Source: Bacilli bacterium
Lineage (GTDB): Bacteria; Bacillota_I; Bacilli_A; RF39; UBA660
Direction: 5' to 3'
Assembly: GCA_017428495.1 (NCBI GenBank)
Contig: JAFRQS010000031.1
Location: forward strand, 89,587 to 153,586
Length of the DNA: 64,000 nt
The position numbers were made by a program, and so were the translations under genes. Under the pieces are notes generated by a model. It searched no databases and was not told the origin of the DNA. It saw nothing but the letters and a program-made list of their open reading frames with translations. Of this stretch, positions 16,994 through 28,164 are shown one piece after another; position 1 is the first letter of the stretch; every line of letters starts with the position of its first letter.

Positions 16994-18145
16994 ATGAATA
17001 ATTTAAGTTTAATAGTTGCAATAGGAAAAAATAATGAATTGGGTAAGGATAATGATTTGATATGGCATCTAAAAGAAGATATGAAGTTTTTTAAAAAGAT
17101 GACTAATAATAAAACTATAATAATGGGTAGAAAATGTTTTGAATCTTTACCTGGGCTATTACCTAATAGGAAACATATAATCTTATCTACAAATAAGAAT
17201 TATAAAGTAGATGGTGCATTAGTAATGAATAATATGGAAGATGTACTTAATTATATAAAGAGTACTAATGAAGAATGCTTTATAATTGGCGGTGGTAAAA
17301 TATATGAAATGTTTTTACCATATTGTGATAAATTATATATTACTGAGATAGATGATGAAAAAGAAGCTGATGTATATTTTCCAAAATTTGATAAGTCATT
17401 ATATGATATGGAAATACTTGATGAAATAGAAGAAAAAGTTAAATATAAATTTATATTATATAAGAAGAAAAGAACTGGTAAGTTAATTGTAATTGAAGGA
17501 ACAGATTGTTCTGGAAAACAAACACAAGCAGAGAAATTAGTAGAACATTTAAATAAAGATGGAATAGATGCAATTAAATTTGGATTTCCAAATTATGATT
17601 CACCTACTGGTAAAATAGTAGGTGGGCCTTATTTAGGAAAATCTTACATATGTGATGGTTGGTTTCCAGAAGGTGCACCTAATGTATCTGGTAAAGTGGC
17701 TAGTTTATATTATGCTGCTGATAGACTATATAATGTTGATATTATAAATAAATCATTAGAAGAAGGTAAGATAGTTATATTAGATAGGTATGTTGAATCT
17801 AATATGGCATTTCAAGGTTCTAAATTTGAAACAAAAGAAAAAAGAAAAGAAATGTTTGAATGGTTAGAAACTCTCGAATATAAATTACTAGAATTACCTA
17901 GACCGGATAAAGTAATATTTTTATATATGCCATATGAATATGCTTGTGAATTGAAAAAATGTAGAGAAGAAAAACCTGATCAAAATGAATCTAGTGAGGA
18001 ATTATTAAGAAGAGCAGAATCTACATATCTAGAACTTGCTGATATGTATAATTATAGTAAGATAGATTGTGTAGATAATGATAGAATAAAGACAATAGAT
18101 GAAATTCATAAAGATGTTTATGATGAAGTATTAAAGAGTAATTGA
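16994..18145 (+). CDS. Fused dihydrofolate reductase - thymidylate kinase
   Basis: One 383-aa frame holding two enzymes of the same pathway. Residues 1-155 are DHFR: LSLIVAIGKNNELGKDNDL, WHLKEDMKFFKKMT, TIIMGRKCFESLP and FIIGGGKIYEMFL. A short linker YKKKRTGK leads to residues ~163-383, a dTMP kinase of the Firmicutes type: Walker A EGTDCSGKQTQAEKL, FPNYDSPTGKIVGG, DRYVESNMAFQGSK with the DR motif, and a lid-like LKKCREEKPDQNE. It directly follows thyA, so dUMP to dTDP conversion and folate recycling are encoded together. No stop or frameshift separates the parts. Confidence 0.9.
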   Translation: MNNLSLIVAIGKNNELGKDNDLIWHLKEDMKFFKKMTNNKTIIMGRKCFESLPGLLPNRKHIILSTNKNYKVDGALVMNNMEDVLNYIKSTNEECFIIGGGKIYEMFLPYCDKLYITEIDDEKEADVYFPKFDKSLYDMEILDEIEEKVKYKFILYKKKRTGKLIVIEGTDCSGKQTQAEKLVEHLNKDGIDAIKFGFPNYDSPTGKIVGGPYLGKSYICDGWFPEGAPNVSGKVASLYYAADRLYNVDIINKSLEEGKIVILDRYVESNMAFQGSKFETKEKRKEMFEWLETLEYKLLELPRPDKVIFLYMPYEYACELKKCREEKPDQNESSEELLRRAESTYLELADMYNYSKIDCVDNDRIKTIDEIHKDVYDEVLKSN

Positions 18146-18157
18146 TTACTCTTTTTT
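18134..18157 (+). terminator. Terminator of the thymidylate cluster
   Basis: AAGAGTAAT-TG-ATTACTCTT with a T-run; overlaps the last codons of the DHFR-TMK gene. Confidence 0.75.
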
Positions 18158-18197
18158 GTTTTGTCAAGTAAAATATTTGAATTTTACAATATTTTTA

Positions 18198-18226
18198 TTG
18201 ACTTTACTAGCATTTTAGCGTAAAAT
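18198..18226 (+). promoter_or_regulatory. Sigma-A promoter of rpoBC
   Basis: TTGACT (18198-18203), exact 17-nt spacer, TAAAAT (18221-18226). rpoBC thus has its own promoter instead of depending on rplJL read-through. Confidence 0.7.
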
Positions 18227-18291
18227 TATAAATTGGTACTATGTCGCTTTGTAGGCTTAGTTCTTTGAAAAATTATATTTGGGGTGAAAAG

Positions 18292-21200
18292 ATGGCATAT
18301 AAGTTTAAAAAGTTTGGATCATATCGTGAAAGAGCAGATTTCTCTAAGGTAGGGAATTCTTTAGAATTACAAGATTTACTTGAAATTCAAAAGAAAAGTT
18401 ATGAATGGTTTAGGACAGAAGGTATAAAAGAGGTTTTAAATGACTTATTTCCAATAGAAAGTTTTTCTGGTAATCTTTCTTTAGATTTTGGAGATTATGT
18501 ATTTGAGACTCCTAGACATTCATTAAAAGAGTGTAAGGATAGAAATCTTACTTATGCTTCACCATTAATAGTTCAAGCAAGACTATTTAATAATGAAACT
18601 GGTGAGGTTAAGGAGCAAGAAATATTCTTGGGTGATATGCCTTTAATGACTGAAGGTGGCACATTTATAGTCAATGGTGCTGAAAGGGTTATAGTTTCAC
18701 AATTAGTAAGGTCACCAAGTGTTTACTATACAAAGGAAACAGATAAAAATGGTAGATCTATTTTTGCGTGTCAAATTATACCTACAAGAGGTACATGGCT
18801 AGAATATGAGTTAGACTCAAGAGATGTAATGTATGTTAGAATTGACAGAACTAGAAAAGTTCCAGTAACTACATTATTAAGAGCATTTGGTTTGTCAAAT
18901 GATAATGATATTATTGATGTATATGGCGATAATCCATATATAGTAAATACTATAAGTAAAGATTCTACTAAGAATACTGATGAGGCCTTAATTGAGATAT
19001 ATGAAAAATTAAGACCAGGTGAACCAGCAACATTAGATAGTGCTAAAAACCAATTGATTACTAGATTCTTTGATGAGTTTAGATATGATTTGGCTAAAGT
19101 TGGTAGATATAAATTTAATAAAAAATTAGATGTATGTGAAAGATTAATTAATTGTAAATTAGCAGAAACTATTAAGGTAAAAGGTAAAGTTATAGCAGAA
19201 GAGGGAACTTTAGTTACTAAAGAAGTATTAGAAACATTAAAACCAGTATTTGCAGATGGTTATAATAAGAAAAAAGTATTAATTAATGAGGAATTAGATA
19301 CTTATGATAATATTCAAACTGTTAAAGTATACTCAAATCTTGAACCTGAAAAAGTTGTTACTATAATTGGTAATGACCAATCTATAGATGCAAAAAGATT
19401 AACTATTTCAGATGTATATGCTTCTGTATCTTATTATTTGAATTTATTAGATGGAGTAGGATACTTAGATGAAATAGACCATTTAGCAAATAGACGTGTT
19501 CGTCAAGTTGGCGAACTTCTTCAAAATCAATTTAGAATTGGTATTGCAAGAATGGAAAGAATTATAAGAGATAAGATGAGTACAGTGGATTTAGCAACAG
19601 TTACTCCAAAGATATTAGTTAATATTAGACCATTAACTGCTGTTATTAAAGAGTTATTTGGATCTTCTCAATTATCTCAATTCATGGATCAAATAAATCC
19701 AATATCTGAGTTAACAAATAAAAGACGTTTAAGTGCTTTAGGACCAGGTGGACTATCTCGTGATAGAGCTGGTATGGAAGTACGTGACGTTAATGTAAGT
19801 CACTATGGTAGAATATGTCCAATTGAATCACCAGAAGGTCAGAATATCGGACTTATAACATCTTTGGCAAGTTATGCAAAGATTAATGATTATGGCTTTA
19901 TAATGACTCCATATAGAAGGGTTAAAAATTGTAAATTAACTGATCAAATAGATTATTTAACTGCTGATGAAGAAGCTGATTATATAATAAGTCAAGCTAC
20001 AGTAGGATTAAATAAAAATAAGGATGAAATAACAGATGAAACTGTTATAGCTCGTTATAGAGGTGAAAATATAATTGTTAAGAAGGAACAAGTTGATTAT
20101 ATAGATGTTTCTCCACAACAAATTATAGCTGTTACAACTGCATGTATTCCATTCTTGGATCATGATGATGCTACACGTGCTTTAATGGGTGCAAACATGC
20201 AACGTCAAGCGTTACCTTTATTAAAAACTGAAGCTCCACTTGTAGCTACAGGAATAGAACACATTGCTGCAAAAGATAGTGGTGCAGTAGTAGTTGCTAA
20301 AGCAAATGGTGTAGTTGATTATGTTGATGGTAAGAAGATAGTTGTTAAAACTGCAAATGGAAAAGATACTTATACTCTTCTTAACTTTGATAGATCAAAT
20401 AATGCTACATGTTATCATCAAAGACCAATTGTAAGAAAAGGCGATGAAGTCAAGATGGGCCAAGTAATTGCTGATGGACCAAGTACTAATATGGGTGAAC
20501 TTGCATTAGGTAAGAATATGGTAGTAGCATTTATGACATTCCAAGGATATAACTATGAAGATGCTGTTATATTAAATGAGAGAATAGTAAAAGATGATGC
20601 TTATACATCATTAAAGATAGAGAATTATGAAATTCAATGTAGAGATACTAAATTAGGACCTGAAGAAATAACTAGAGATATACCTAATGTTAGTGAAGAA
20701 TCTAGAAAGAATCTTGATTCAAGAGGTATTATTAAAGTTGGTACTTTAGTTAAAGAAGGAGATATTTTAGTTGGTAAGGTTACACCAAAGGGTATGGTTG
20801 AACTTACTAGTGAAGAAAAATTATTACATGCTATATTTGGTGAGAAAACTCGTGAAGTTAGAGATACGTCACTTCGTGTTGAACATGGTGAAGGTGGTAT
20901 AGTTCATGAAGTTAAGATAACTACTAAGAAAGATAGTGATGAACTTCCTAGTGGGGTTAATATGGTAGTTAGAATTTCAATAATTCAAAAACGTAAGATA
21001 TCAGTTGGTGACAAGATGTCAGGTAGACATGGTAATAAAGGTGTTGTATCATTAATTCTTCCTCAAGAAGATATGCCTTACTTACCAGATGGTACACCAG
21101 TTGATATAATGTTAAATCCACAGGGTGTTCCATCTCGTATGAATATTGGCCAGATACTTGAATTACATTTAGGTATGGCTGCTAAGAAATTAGGTATTTA

Positions 21201-21888
21201 TACAGCTACTCCAGTATTTGATGGTGCAACTATAGATGATATTAAAGATATAATGAAAGAAGCTAAAATAGATGATGACTTCAAGACTGTATTGTATGAT
21301 GGACGTACTGGTGAACCATTTGATAATAGAATAAGTGTTGGTGTCATGTATATGATTAAGTTGTATCATATGGTTGATGATAAGATACACGCAAGAAGTA
21401 CTGGACCTTACTCAATGGTTACTCAACAACCACTTGGTGGTAAAGCTCAATTTGGTGGTCAGAGATTTGGAGAAATGGAAGTCTGGGCATTATATGCATA
21501 CGGTGCTGCTAATATTCTTCAAGAAATCTTAACTATTAAATCAGATGACGTTGTAGGAAGAGTAAAAGTATATGAAGCATTAGTTAAAGGAAATATGATT
21601 CATCAAGCAGGAGTTCCAGAAAGTTTTAGAGTACTTGTTAAAGAGTTCCAAGCTCTTGGACTTGATGTATCAATGATAGATGAAAACAATACAGAAATTG
21701 ATTTAAAACAACTTGAAGAAGAGGAATCTAAAGAAACTCCAATGCTTTCGATAGATGAAATAAAGGATGAGGTTAAAGATGAACCAATAGAGGATTCGGA
21801 AGATGATGATGAACATGATATGGAAGATTTTGAACCTGATTTTGATGATAATTTGGATGATGAAGAATTTGATGGGGGTGAAGAATAA
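18292..21888 (+). CDS. rpoB: DNA-directed RNA polymerase subunit beta
   Basis: Catalytic subunit of RNA polymerase, 1198 aa. Rifampicin-pocket region [20 protein letters not shown] and [20 protein letters not shown]-terminal [15 protein letters not shown] and [20 protein letters not shown]. It ends in a long acidic tail (from about residue 1130), as in other Firmicutes. ATG 18292 after ggggtg is used; an upstream ATG at 18241 lacks an RBS. The stop overlaps the rpoC start by one base. Confidence 0.97.
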   Translation: MAYKFKKFGSYRERADFSKVGNSLELQDLLEIQKKSYEWFRTEGIKEVLNDLFPIESFSGNLSLDFGDYVFETPRHSLKECKDRNLTYASPLIVQARLFNNETGEVKEQEIFLGDMPLMTEGGTFIVNGAERVIVSQLVRSPSVYYTKETDKNGRSIFACQIIPTRGTWLEYELDSRDVMYVRIDRTRKVPVTTLLRAFGLSNDNDIIDVYGDNPYIVNTISKDSTKNTDEALIEIYEKLRPGEPATLDSAKNQLITRFFDEFRYDLAKVGRYKFNKKLDVCERLINCKLAETIKVKGKVIAEEGTLVTKEVLETLKPVFADGYNKKKVLINEELDTYDNIQTVKVYSNLEPEKVVTIIGNDQSIDAKRLTISDVYASVSYYLNLLDGVGYLDEIDHLANRRVRQVGELLQNQFRIGIARMERIIRDKMSTVDLATVTPKILVNIRPLTAVIKELFGSSQLSQFMDQINPISELTNKRRLSALGPGGLSRDRAGMEVRDVNVSHYGRICPIESPEGQNIGLITSLASYAKINDYGFIMTPYRRVKNCKLTDQIDYLTADEEADYIISQATVGLNKNKDEITDETVIARYRGENIIVKKEQVDYIDVSPQQIIAVTTACIPFLDHDDATRALMGANMQRQALPLLKTEAPLVATGIEHIAAKDSGAVVVAKANGVVDYVDGKKIVVKTANGKDTYTLLNFDRSNNATCYHQRPIVRKGDEVKMGQVIADGPSTNMGELALGKNMVVAFMTFQGYNYEDAVILNERIVKDDAYTSLKIENYEIQCRDTKLGPEEITRDIPNVSEESRKNLDSRGIIKVGTLVKEGDILVGKVTPKGMVELTSEEKLLHAIFGEKTREVRDTSLRVEHGEGGIVHEVKITTKKDSDELPSGVNMVVRISIIQKRKISVGDKMSGRHGNKGVVSLILPQEDMPYLPDGTPVDIMLNPQGVPSRMNIGQILELHLGMAAKKLGIYTATPVFDGATIDDIKDIMKEAKIDDDFKTVLYDGRTGEPFDNRISVGVMYMIKLYHMVDDKIHARSTGPYSMVTQQPLGGKAQFGGQRFGEMEVWALYAYGAANILQEILTIKSDDVVGRVKVYEALVKGNMIHQAGVPESFRVLVKEFQALGLDVSMIDENNTEIDLKQLEEEESKETPMLSIDEIKDEVKDEPIEDSEDDDEHDMEDFEPDFDDNLDDEEFDGGEE

Positions 21889-24800
21889 TGGATGCTAATA
21901 TATTTCAAGGAATAAAACTAGCAATAGCTTCTCCTGAAAAGATTCGTTCTTGGTCATATGGTGAAGTAAAGAAAGCAGAAACAATAAATTATAGAACATT
22001 AAAACCTGAAAGAGATGGATTATTTTGTGAAAAAATATTTGGACCTACTAAGGATTATGAATGTTCTTGCGGTAAATATAAAAGATTAAGATATAAAGGT
22101 ATTATTTGTGATAGATGTGGAGTAGAAGTTACTAAATCTTCAGTAAGAAGAGAAAGAATGGGACACATTGAACTTGCTGCTCCTGTATCTCACATATGGT
22201 TCTTTAAAGGTACTCCTTCAAGAATGGGACTTGTTCTTGATATGTCACCAAGAGATTTGGAAGAAGTATTATATTTTGTAAGTTATGTAGTACTTGATCC
22301 AGGTATTACACCACTTCAAAAGAAACAAACTTTATCTGATAAAGAATATCATAGTTTCTATGAAAAATATGGTGATGGCTTTGAAGTAGGAATGGGTGCT
22401 GAAGCAATCAAAAAATTACTTGAAGAAGTAGATGTTGAAAAAGAATTAGCTGATTTAAATAAAGAATTAGAAAATTCTGTTGGTCAAAAAAGAGTAAGAT
22501 TAGTAAAGAGATTAGAAGTTTTAGATGCATTTGCTAAATCTGGTAATAAGCCAGAATGGATGATTTTAACTGCTTTACCAGTTATACCTCCAGAAATAAG
22601 ACCTATGATTCAAATAGATGGTGGTAGATTTGCTACATCAGATTTAAATGATTTATATAGAAGAGTAATTAATAGAAATAATCGTTTAAAGAAATTATTA
22701 GAATTAAATGCTCCAAGTATAATAGTTAGAAATGAAAAAAGAATGCTTCAAGAAGCAGTGGATGCTTTATTTGATAATGGTAGAAGAGGAAGAAGTGTTA
22801 CAGGTGCTTCAAATAGACCTTTAAAATCTTTAAGTAGTATCTTAAAAGGTAAACAAGGTAGATTTAGACAAAATTTATTGGGTAAACGTGTTGACTATTC
22901 TGGACGTTCAGTTATAGTTGTTGGACCAGATTTAAAAATGTATCAATGTGGTCTACCTAAAGAAATGGCACTTGAATTATTTAAACCTCATGTAATTAGA
23001 GTTTTAGTACAAAGAGATATAGCTCATAATATTAAAGCTGCTAAGAAAATGATTGAAAATAAAGATGAAAGAGTATGGGACGTTGTTGAAGAAGTAATTG
23101 AAGAACATCCAGTAATGTTAAATCGTGCTCCTACATTACATAGATTAGGTATTCAAGCATTTGAACCTAAATTAGTAGATGGAAGAGCAATAAGATTACA
23201 CCCATTAGTATGTGCTGCATTTAACGCAGACTTCGATGGTGATCAGATGGCTGTACACGTTCCACTATCTGAAGAAGCACAAGCAGAGGCTAGAATATTA
23301 ATGCTTGGTGCAAATAATATATTATCTCCAAAGGATGGAAAACCAATAGTAACACCTACACAGGATATGATTCTTGGTAATTTCTACTTAACAGTGGAAA
23401 AAAGAGGTGAAACAGGAGAAGGCAGAGTATTTAAAAATCCTGATGAAGCATTGATGGCTTATGAAAGAAATGAAATAACTCTTCATACTAGAATAGTAGT
23501 TCCAGTTAAATCATTTAAACATAAGATATTCCCTGACTATTTAACTGATAAATATTTGGTAACAACTGTAGGTAAAATTAAATTTAATGAAATATTACCT
23601 GATACATTCCAATATATAAATGAAGCAAGTAGTGAGAATATTGAAAAATTAACTCCAAATAAATATTTTATAAATAAAGGAGAAAATATAAAGGAAAAAA
23701 TTAATGATATTCCTACTGGTAAACCATTTACAAAAGGTGATCTAGAAAGTATAATTGCACAAGTATTTAAGAGATATAAAACAACAGATACTTCTATATT
23801 CCTAGATAAATTAAAGGATTTGGGATTTAAATATTCAACAAAAGCAGGTATCACTATTGCTATTAGTGATATAGTAACTAGTAAGAATAAACCAGAAGTA
23901 TTAAAGAAGGGTAATGAATTAGTAGAAAAGATTAATAAGCAATTCCAAAGAGGATTAATTACTGAAGAAGAAAGATTCAAGAAAGTAATTGAAGTATGGA
24001 ATGATGCTAAATCTGAGATTTCTAAAGAATTAGAAGTTTATTCTAATGAAAATGAAGATAACCCAATATTTGTGATGATGAAATCTAAGGCTCGTGGTAA
24101 CTTAAATAACTTTACACAGTTAGCAGGTATGCGTGGACTTATGGCAAAGCCTAATGGAGAATCAGTTGAAATTCCTATAACTTCTAACTTCTATGAGGGA
24201 TTATCTGTATCTGAATTCTTCTTATCTACACATGGTGCTAGAAAAGGTAGTGCTGATACAGCATTAAAAACTGCTGAATCTGGTTACTTAACAAGAAGAC
24301 TTGTTGATGTTGCACAAGATGTAATTGTAAGAGAAGAAGATTGCGGAACATTACAAGGAGTAGTTGTAGAAGAAATTAAAGATGAAAAAGCTGGTACAGT
24401 TATTGAATCTTTATATGATAGAATTTTAGGTAGATTTACAAATAAGAAAGTAGTAAATCCTGAAAATGGAGAATTAATATGTGATAGAAATACATATATT
24501 ACTGAACAAATTGCTGATAAGATAATTAAGGCAGGAATAGATTCAGTAGAAATACGTAGTTTATTATCATGTAAATGTTCAAATGGTGTATGTAGAAAAT
24601 GCTATGGTAGAAACTTAGCAACTGGTAATATGGTTGAATTAGGAGAAGCTGTAGGTATTATGGCTGCTCAATCAATTGGTGAACCAGGTACACAATTAAC
24701 AATGCGTACATTCCATACAGGTGGTGTTGCAGGAGGAGATGATATAACTCAAGGTCTTCCTCGTGTACAAGAATTATTTGAAGCAAGAAATCCTAAAGGT

Positions 24801-25517
24801 AAAGCTACAATTGCTGAGATATCTGGTAAAATAACAAATATAGAAAACGCTAATGGAAAATGGAAAATAACTATTGTTAATGATGCTGATACTAAAGAGC
24901 ATGTAACTAACTATGGTGCAAAACTTCAAGTTGAAGTTGGAGATGTGGTTAAACCAGGCGATGTATTAACAAGTGGTAATATAAATCCAAAAGAATTACT
25001 TGCTGTTACAGATCCTATAACAGTACAAAATTATATATTAAAAGAAGTACAGAGAGTATATTGTTCTCAAGGTGTTGGTATATCTGATAAACACGTTGAA
25101 ATAATTGCTAGAAGAATGATTTCTAGAATAAGAATTGTTGAAGAAGGAGATTCTAATTTACTTCTTGGTACATTAGTATCAGTAGCTAAATTTACTGAGA
25201 CTAATAAAGAATTAATTTTACAAGGTAAGACTCCTGCTACAGGTAGACCAGTATTACTTGGTATTACCAAAGCATCTCTTGAAACAGATTCATTCTTAAG
25301 TGCTGCATCATTCCAAGAAACTACAAGAATATTGACTGATGCTGCTATTAAAGGTAAAGTTGACCATTTACAAGGATTAAAAGAAAATGTAATTATTGGT
25401 AAACAAATTCCTGCTGGTACAGGTGCTAGAAAGTATTCAGAGGTATCATTTGATTTAGAAAGTGATTTTGCTGATGAAGAACCTCTAGATGTACTAGAAG
25501 AAAAGTTTAGTGAATAA
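21888..25517 (+). CDS. rpoC: DNA-directed RNA polymerase subunit beta'
   Basis: 1209 aa. N-terminal zinc ribbon ([19 protein letters not shown]), clamp, active-site [12 protein letters not shown] with three Asp that hold Mg, bridge/trigger region ([19 protein letters not shown]) and the second zinc site [13 protein letters not shown]. One-base overlap with rpoB. A terminator follows; the L7Ae-like gene that normally separates rpoC and rpsL is absent and rpsL lies 10 kb away. Confidence 0.97.
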   Translation: MDANIFQGIKLAIASPEKIRSWSYGEVKKAETINYRTLKPERDGLFCEKIFGPTKDYECSCGKYKRLRYKGIICDRCGVEVTKSSVRRERMGHIELAAPVSHIWFFKGTPSRMGLVLDMSPRDLEEVLYFVSYVVLDPGITPLQKKQTLSDKEYHSFYEKYGDGFEVGMGAEAIKKLLEEVDVEKELADLNKELENSVGQKRVRLVKRLEVLDAFAKSGNKPEWMILTALPVIPPEIRPMIQIDGGRFATSDLNDLYRRVINRNNRLKKLLELNAPSIIVRNEKRMLQEAVDALFDNGRRGRSVTGASNRPLKSLSSILKGKQGRFRQNLLGKRVDYSGRSVIVVGPDLKMYQCGLPKEMALELFKPHVIRVLVQRDIAHNIKAAKKMIENKDERVWDVVEEVIEEHPVMLNRAPTLHRLGIQAFEPKLVDGRAIRLHPLVCAAFNADFDGDQMAVHVPLSEEAQAEARILMLGANNILSPKDGKPIVTPTQDMILGNFYLTVEKRGETGEGRVFKNPDEALMAYERNEITLHTRIVVPVKSFKHKIFPDYLTDKYLVTTVGKIKFNEILPDTFQYINEASSENIEKLTPNKYFINKGENIKEKINDIPTGKPFTKGDLESIIAQVFKRYKTTDTSIFLDKLKDLGFKYSTKAGITIAISDIVTSKNKPEVLKKGNELVEKINKQFQRGLITEEERFKKVIEVWNDAKSEISKELEVYSNENEDNPIFVMMKSKARGNLNNFTQLAGMRGLMAKPNGESVEIPITSNFYEGLSVSEFFLSTHGARKGSADTALKTAESGYLTRRLVDVAQDVIVREEDCGTLQGVVVEEIKDEKAGTVIESLYDRILGRFTNKKVVNPENGELICDRNTYITEQIADKIIKAGIDSVEIRSLLSCKCSNGVCRKCYGRNLATGNMVELGEAVGIMAAQSIGEPGTQLTMRTFHTGGVAGGDDITQGLPRVQELFEARNPKGKATIAEISGKITNIENANGKWKITIVNDADTKEHVTNYGAKLQVEVGDVVKPGDVLTSGNINPKELLAVTDPITVQNYILKEVQRVYCSQGVGISDKHVEIIARRMISRIRIVEEGDSNLLLGTLVSVAKFTETNKELILQGKTPATGRPVLLGITKASLETDSFLSAASFQETTRILTDAAIKGKVDHLQGLKENVIIGKQIPAGTGARKYSEVSFDLESDFADEEPLDVLEEKFSE

Positions 25518-25537
25518 GACTCATAATGAGTCTTTTT
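25516..25537 (+). terminator. Terminator after rpoC
   Basis: AAGACTCA-TAA-TGAGTCTT followed by TTTC TTTT. Confidence 0.8.
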
Positions 25538-25550
25538 CTTTTGTATTAAT

Positions 25551-25579
25551 TTGACAATTAAGTATATTTAGTATATATT
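25551..25579 (+). promoter_or_regulatory. Sigma-A promoter
   Basis: TTGACA (25551-25556), 17-nt spacer, TATATT (25574-25579), upstream of the 69-aa protein gene. Confidence 0.6.
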
Positions 25580-25597
25580 AATTGTACGAGTGATTTT

Positions 25598-25807
25598 ATG
25601 GAAATAACAGACAAAACATATATTATGAAAAGAGGTAAAGATATACGAGATTGTAAAATGCAAGGCCCTATAAAATTAGAAATTTCAGAAATGAATGAAA
25701 GAATTGCAGGTAGAAGAATAAGACTTGCTGAAAGTATTAATGCAGGTGTAAATCAGTATGGATGTATGATATATGCAAAAGTAAAAAAGATAGGAAGTAA
25801 AAAATAA
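25598..25807 (+). CDS. Small basic protein of unknown function
   Basis: 69 aa, soluble and rich in Lys/Arg and Ile (KRGKDIRDCKMQGP, RIAGRRIRLAESINAG). It has its own consensus promoter, RBS gagtgat and a terminator, so it is probably a real monocistronic gene. Not recognised. Charge and size would suit a nucleic-acid or ribosome binder, but nothing in the sequence proves this. Confidence 0.5.
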   Translation: MEITDKTYIMKRGKDIRDCKMQGPIKLEISEMNERIAGRRIRLAESINAGVNQYGCMIYAKVKKIGSKK

Positions 25808-25833
25808 TATTCTATGAATATTATTTTATTTTT
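25803..25833 (+). terminator. Probable terminator
   Basis: AATAATATTC-TATG-AATATTATT hairpin followed by a T-rich tract, overlapping the stop codon region of the 69-aa gene. Confidence 0.55.
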
Positions 25834-25847
25834 AATATATAATATTA

Positions 25848-25874
25848 TTAGCACTCTATATTGACAAGTGCTAA
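25848..25874 (+). promoter_or_regulatory. CIRCE operator (HrcA site)
   Basis: TTAGCACTC - 9 nt - AAGTGCTAA, one mismatch from the CIRCE consensus TTAGCACTC-N9-GAGTGCTAA. It overlaps the -35 region of the clpB promoter, so HrcA would block initiation at low temperature and release it on heat shock. Confidence 0.88.
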
Positions 25875-25888
25875 AATGTGAGTATAAT
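25861..25888 (+). promoter_or_regulatory. Sigma-A promoter of clpB
   Basis: TTGACA (25861-25866), 16-nt spacer, TATAAT (25883-25888). The -35 box falls inside CIRCE. Confidence 0.75.
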
Positions 25889-25907
25889 TATCTTTGAGGT
25901 GATATGT

Positions 25908-28007
25908 ATGAATATGAATTTTGAAGAAGAAGGAAATGTTCTTGAAAAATATGGTAGAAATATCAATGAAGATGTAAAAAATAGAAAGATAGACCCAGTA
26001 ATAGGTAGAGATGAAGAAGTAAGAAGTATTACTAGAATCTTATCTAGAAAAACAAAAAATAATCCTGTACTTATTGGTGAACCTGGTGTTGGTAAGACTG
26101 CTATAGTAGAAGGACTTGCACAACGTATAGTTAAAGGGGATGTACCAGCATCTTTAAAAGATAAAACTATATGGGAATTAGATATGGCGGCTTTAATAGC
26201 AGGTGCTAAATATAGAGGTGAATTTGAAGAAAGATTAAAAAAAGTATTGAATGAGGTAAAAAAGGCTGAAGGCAATATAATAATGTTTATTGATGAAATT
26301 CATACTATAGTAGGAACTGGTGCTATAGAAGGTGCAATGGATACAGGTAATATATTAAAACCGATGTTAGCAAGAGGAGAAATTCATGTAATTGGTGCTA
26401 CTACATTAAATGAATATAGAAAATATATTGAAAAAGATGGTGCACTTGAAAGAAGATTTCAAAGAATAATAGTTAGTGAACCTTCTGTAGAAGATACTAT
26501 AACTATATTAAGGGGATTAAAAGAAAGATTTGAAATACATCATGGTGTGTCTATTCAAGATAGGGCATTAGTAAGTGCAGCAACTTTATCTAATAGATAC
26601 ATAACAGATAGATATTTACCAGATAAAGCAATAGATTTAGTGGATGAAGCATGTGCTACTATAAGAGTTCAAATGGATAGTGTTCCAACAAGTTTAGATG
26701 AACTTACTAGAAATATAATGAAACTTGAAATAGAAAGAGAAGCGATAAAGAAAGAAAAAGATGATTTATCTAAGAAAAGAAAAGAAGAAATAGATAATGA
26801 ATTAAAAAAATTAAAATCTAAAGAAAAAGAATTAACTGATGCTTGGAATAGTGAAAAAGATATAAATGAGGAAATAAAGAAAATAAAAAATGAAATAGAT
26901 AAAAAGAAATTTGAACTTGAACAAGCTGAAAATAGATATGATTTAGAAACTGCTGCTAAATTAAGACATGGAGTAATACCTGAACTTGAAAAGAAGTTGG
27001 AAAATTATAAAAATAGTGATAAGAAATTACTTAGTGATATAGTTACAAGTGAAGATATAGCAAATGTAATAAGTAAATGGACTAATATACCTATTACTAA
27101 ATTAGTAAGTAGTGAAAAAGATAAGATACTTAATCTAGAGTTTAATTTAAATAAAAGAGTTAAAGGGCAAACTGAAGCACTAAAATTAGTAAGTGATGCA
27201 ATAATAAGAAGTAGAAGTGGTATTAAAGATCCAAATAAGCCTATTGGTTCATTTATATTTTTGGGACCTACTGGCGTAGGTAAAACAGAGGTTGCAAGAA
27301 GCTTAGCATATGAATTATTTGATGATGAACATCATATGGTAAGGATAGATATGTCTGAATATATGGAAAAGTATTCTGTATCAAGGTTAATTGGTGCTGC
27401 TCCAGGTTATATTGGTTATGAAGAAGGTGGACAATTAACGGAAGCTGTAAGAAGAAATCCATATAGTATAGTTTTATTTGATGAAATAGAAAAAGCTCAT
27501 CCGGATGTATTAAATTTATTATTACAAATACTAGATGAAGGAAGACTTACTGATTCAAATGGTAGAACAGTAGATTTTAAAAATACCATAATAATAATGA
27601 CTTCTAATATAGGTAGTGAACATATTTTAAATAATGAAGAATCTAAAGTTATGGATGAATTACATAATTACTTTAAGCCTGAATTTATAAATAGAATAGA
27701 TGAAGTAATCGTGTTTAAAAAGTTAACTAAAGAAGTCTTATATGAGATATTAGATAATATAATAAAAGAAATAGAAAGTAGATTAAATACATTAAACGTA
27801 AAAATAGAATTAACAGATACTGCTAAAACATATTTTATTGATAATGGATATGATGAATTTTATGGCGCAAGACCTTTAAAAAGACTAGTAAATAAAGAGC
27901 TAGAAACAAGTATTGCAAAAATGATAATTAATAATGAAATACATGAAAATAGTATTATAAAAGTTGACTATAATAACATGCTAAAAATAAGTATAGAAAA
28001 TGTATAA
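25908..28007 (+). CDS. clpB: ATP-dependent disaggregase ClpB, N-domain absent
   Basis: Hexameric AAA+ machine that, with DnaK, rescues aggregated proteins. 699 aa: first AAA module ([21 protein letters not shown]), a long coiled-coil middle domain (~residues 265-390, ending [19 protein letters not shown]) and second AAA module ([32 protein letters not shown]). The long M domain distinguishes ClpB from ClpC. The usual ~150-residue N-terminal Clp domain is missing and ATG 25908 with gaggtg fits the start, so the protein is complete in this short form, as in some mycoplasmas. Confidence 0.93.
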   Translation: MNMNFEEEGNVLEKYGRNINEDVKNRKIDPVIGRDEEVRSITRILSRKTKNNPVLIGEPGVGKTAIVEGLAQRIVKGDVPASLKDKTIWELDMAALIAGAKYRGEFEERLKKVLNEVKKAEGNIIMFIDEIHTIVGTGAIEGAMDTGNILKPMLARGEIHVIGATTLNEYRKYIEKDGALERRFQRIIVSEPSVEDTITILRGLKERFEIHHGVSIQDRALVSAATLSNRYITDRYLPDKAIDLVDEACATIRVQMDSVPTSLDELTRNIMKLEIEREAIKKEKDDLSKKRKEEIDNELKKLKSKEKELTDAWNSEKDINEEIKKIKNEIDKKKFELEQAENRYDLETAAKLRHGVIPELEKKLENYKNSDKKLLSDIVTSEDIANVISKWTNIPITKLVSSEKDKILNLEFNLNKRVKGQTEALKLVSDAIIRSRSGIKDPNKPIGSFIFLGPTGVGKTEVARSLAYELFDDEHHMVRIDMSEYMEKYSVSRLIGAAPGYIGYEEGGQLTEAVRRNPYSIVLFDEIEKAHPDVLNLLLQILDEGRLTDSNGRTVDFKNTIIIMTSNIGSEHILNNEESKVMDELHNYFKPEFINRIDEVIVFKKLTKEVLYEILDNIIKEIESRLNTLNVKIELTDTAKTYFIDNGYDEFYGARPLKRLVNKELETSIAKMIINNEIHENSIIKVDYNNMLKISIENV

Positions 28008-28013
28008 AATTTC

Positions 28014-28042
28014 TTGTTTAGATAGTTTAATTGTGCTACAAT
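28014..28042 (+). promoter_or_regulatory. Sigma-A promoter of the metallophosphoesterase pair
   Basis: TTGTTT (28014-28019), 17-nt spacer, TACAAT (28037-28042), shortly after the clpB stop. Transcription would start about 18 nt before a short leader ORF. Confidence 0.5.
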
Positions 28043-28066
28043 CTTAATAGAGGGTAGGATATAGCA

Positions 28067-28120
28067 ATGAAAGAATTTATCAAATGTACAATTTTATTTA
28101 ACTATTCTTACAAATCTTAA
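28067..28120 (+). CDS. Candidate 17-aa leader peptide
   Basis: ATG 28067 to TAA 28118-28120, encoding MKEFIKCTILFNYSYKS, with gagggtagg upstream. It lies between a promoter and a terminator hairpin whose left arm overlaps its stop codon. Geometry suggests translation-coupled attenuation of the downstream pair, but a chance ORF is possible. No run of a single regulatory codon is seen. Confidence 0.3.
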   Translation: MKEFIKCTILFNYSYKS

Positions 28121-28147
28121 GATGAACTTTTTAGTTTGTCTTTTTTT
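28119..28147 (+). terminator. Terminator/attenuator hairpin before the metallophosphoesterase genes
   Basis: AAGATGAAC / GTTTGTCTT (two G-U pairs) with a T-run to 28147, located 18 nt upstream of the next start codon and downstream of its promoter. Confidence 0.5.
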
Positions 28148-28164
28148 AGTTATTGGAGGTAATT

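Noticed and set aside
18241..18291. Upstream start for rpoB
   Set aside because: No RBS; ATG 18292 matches the family N-terminus.
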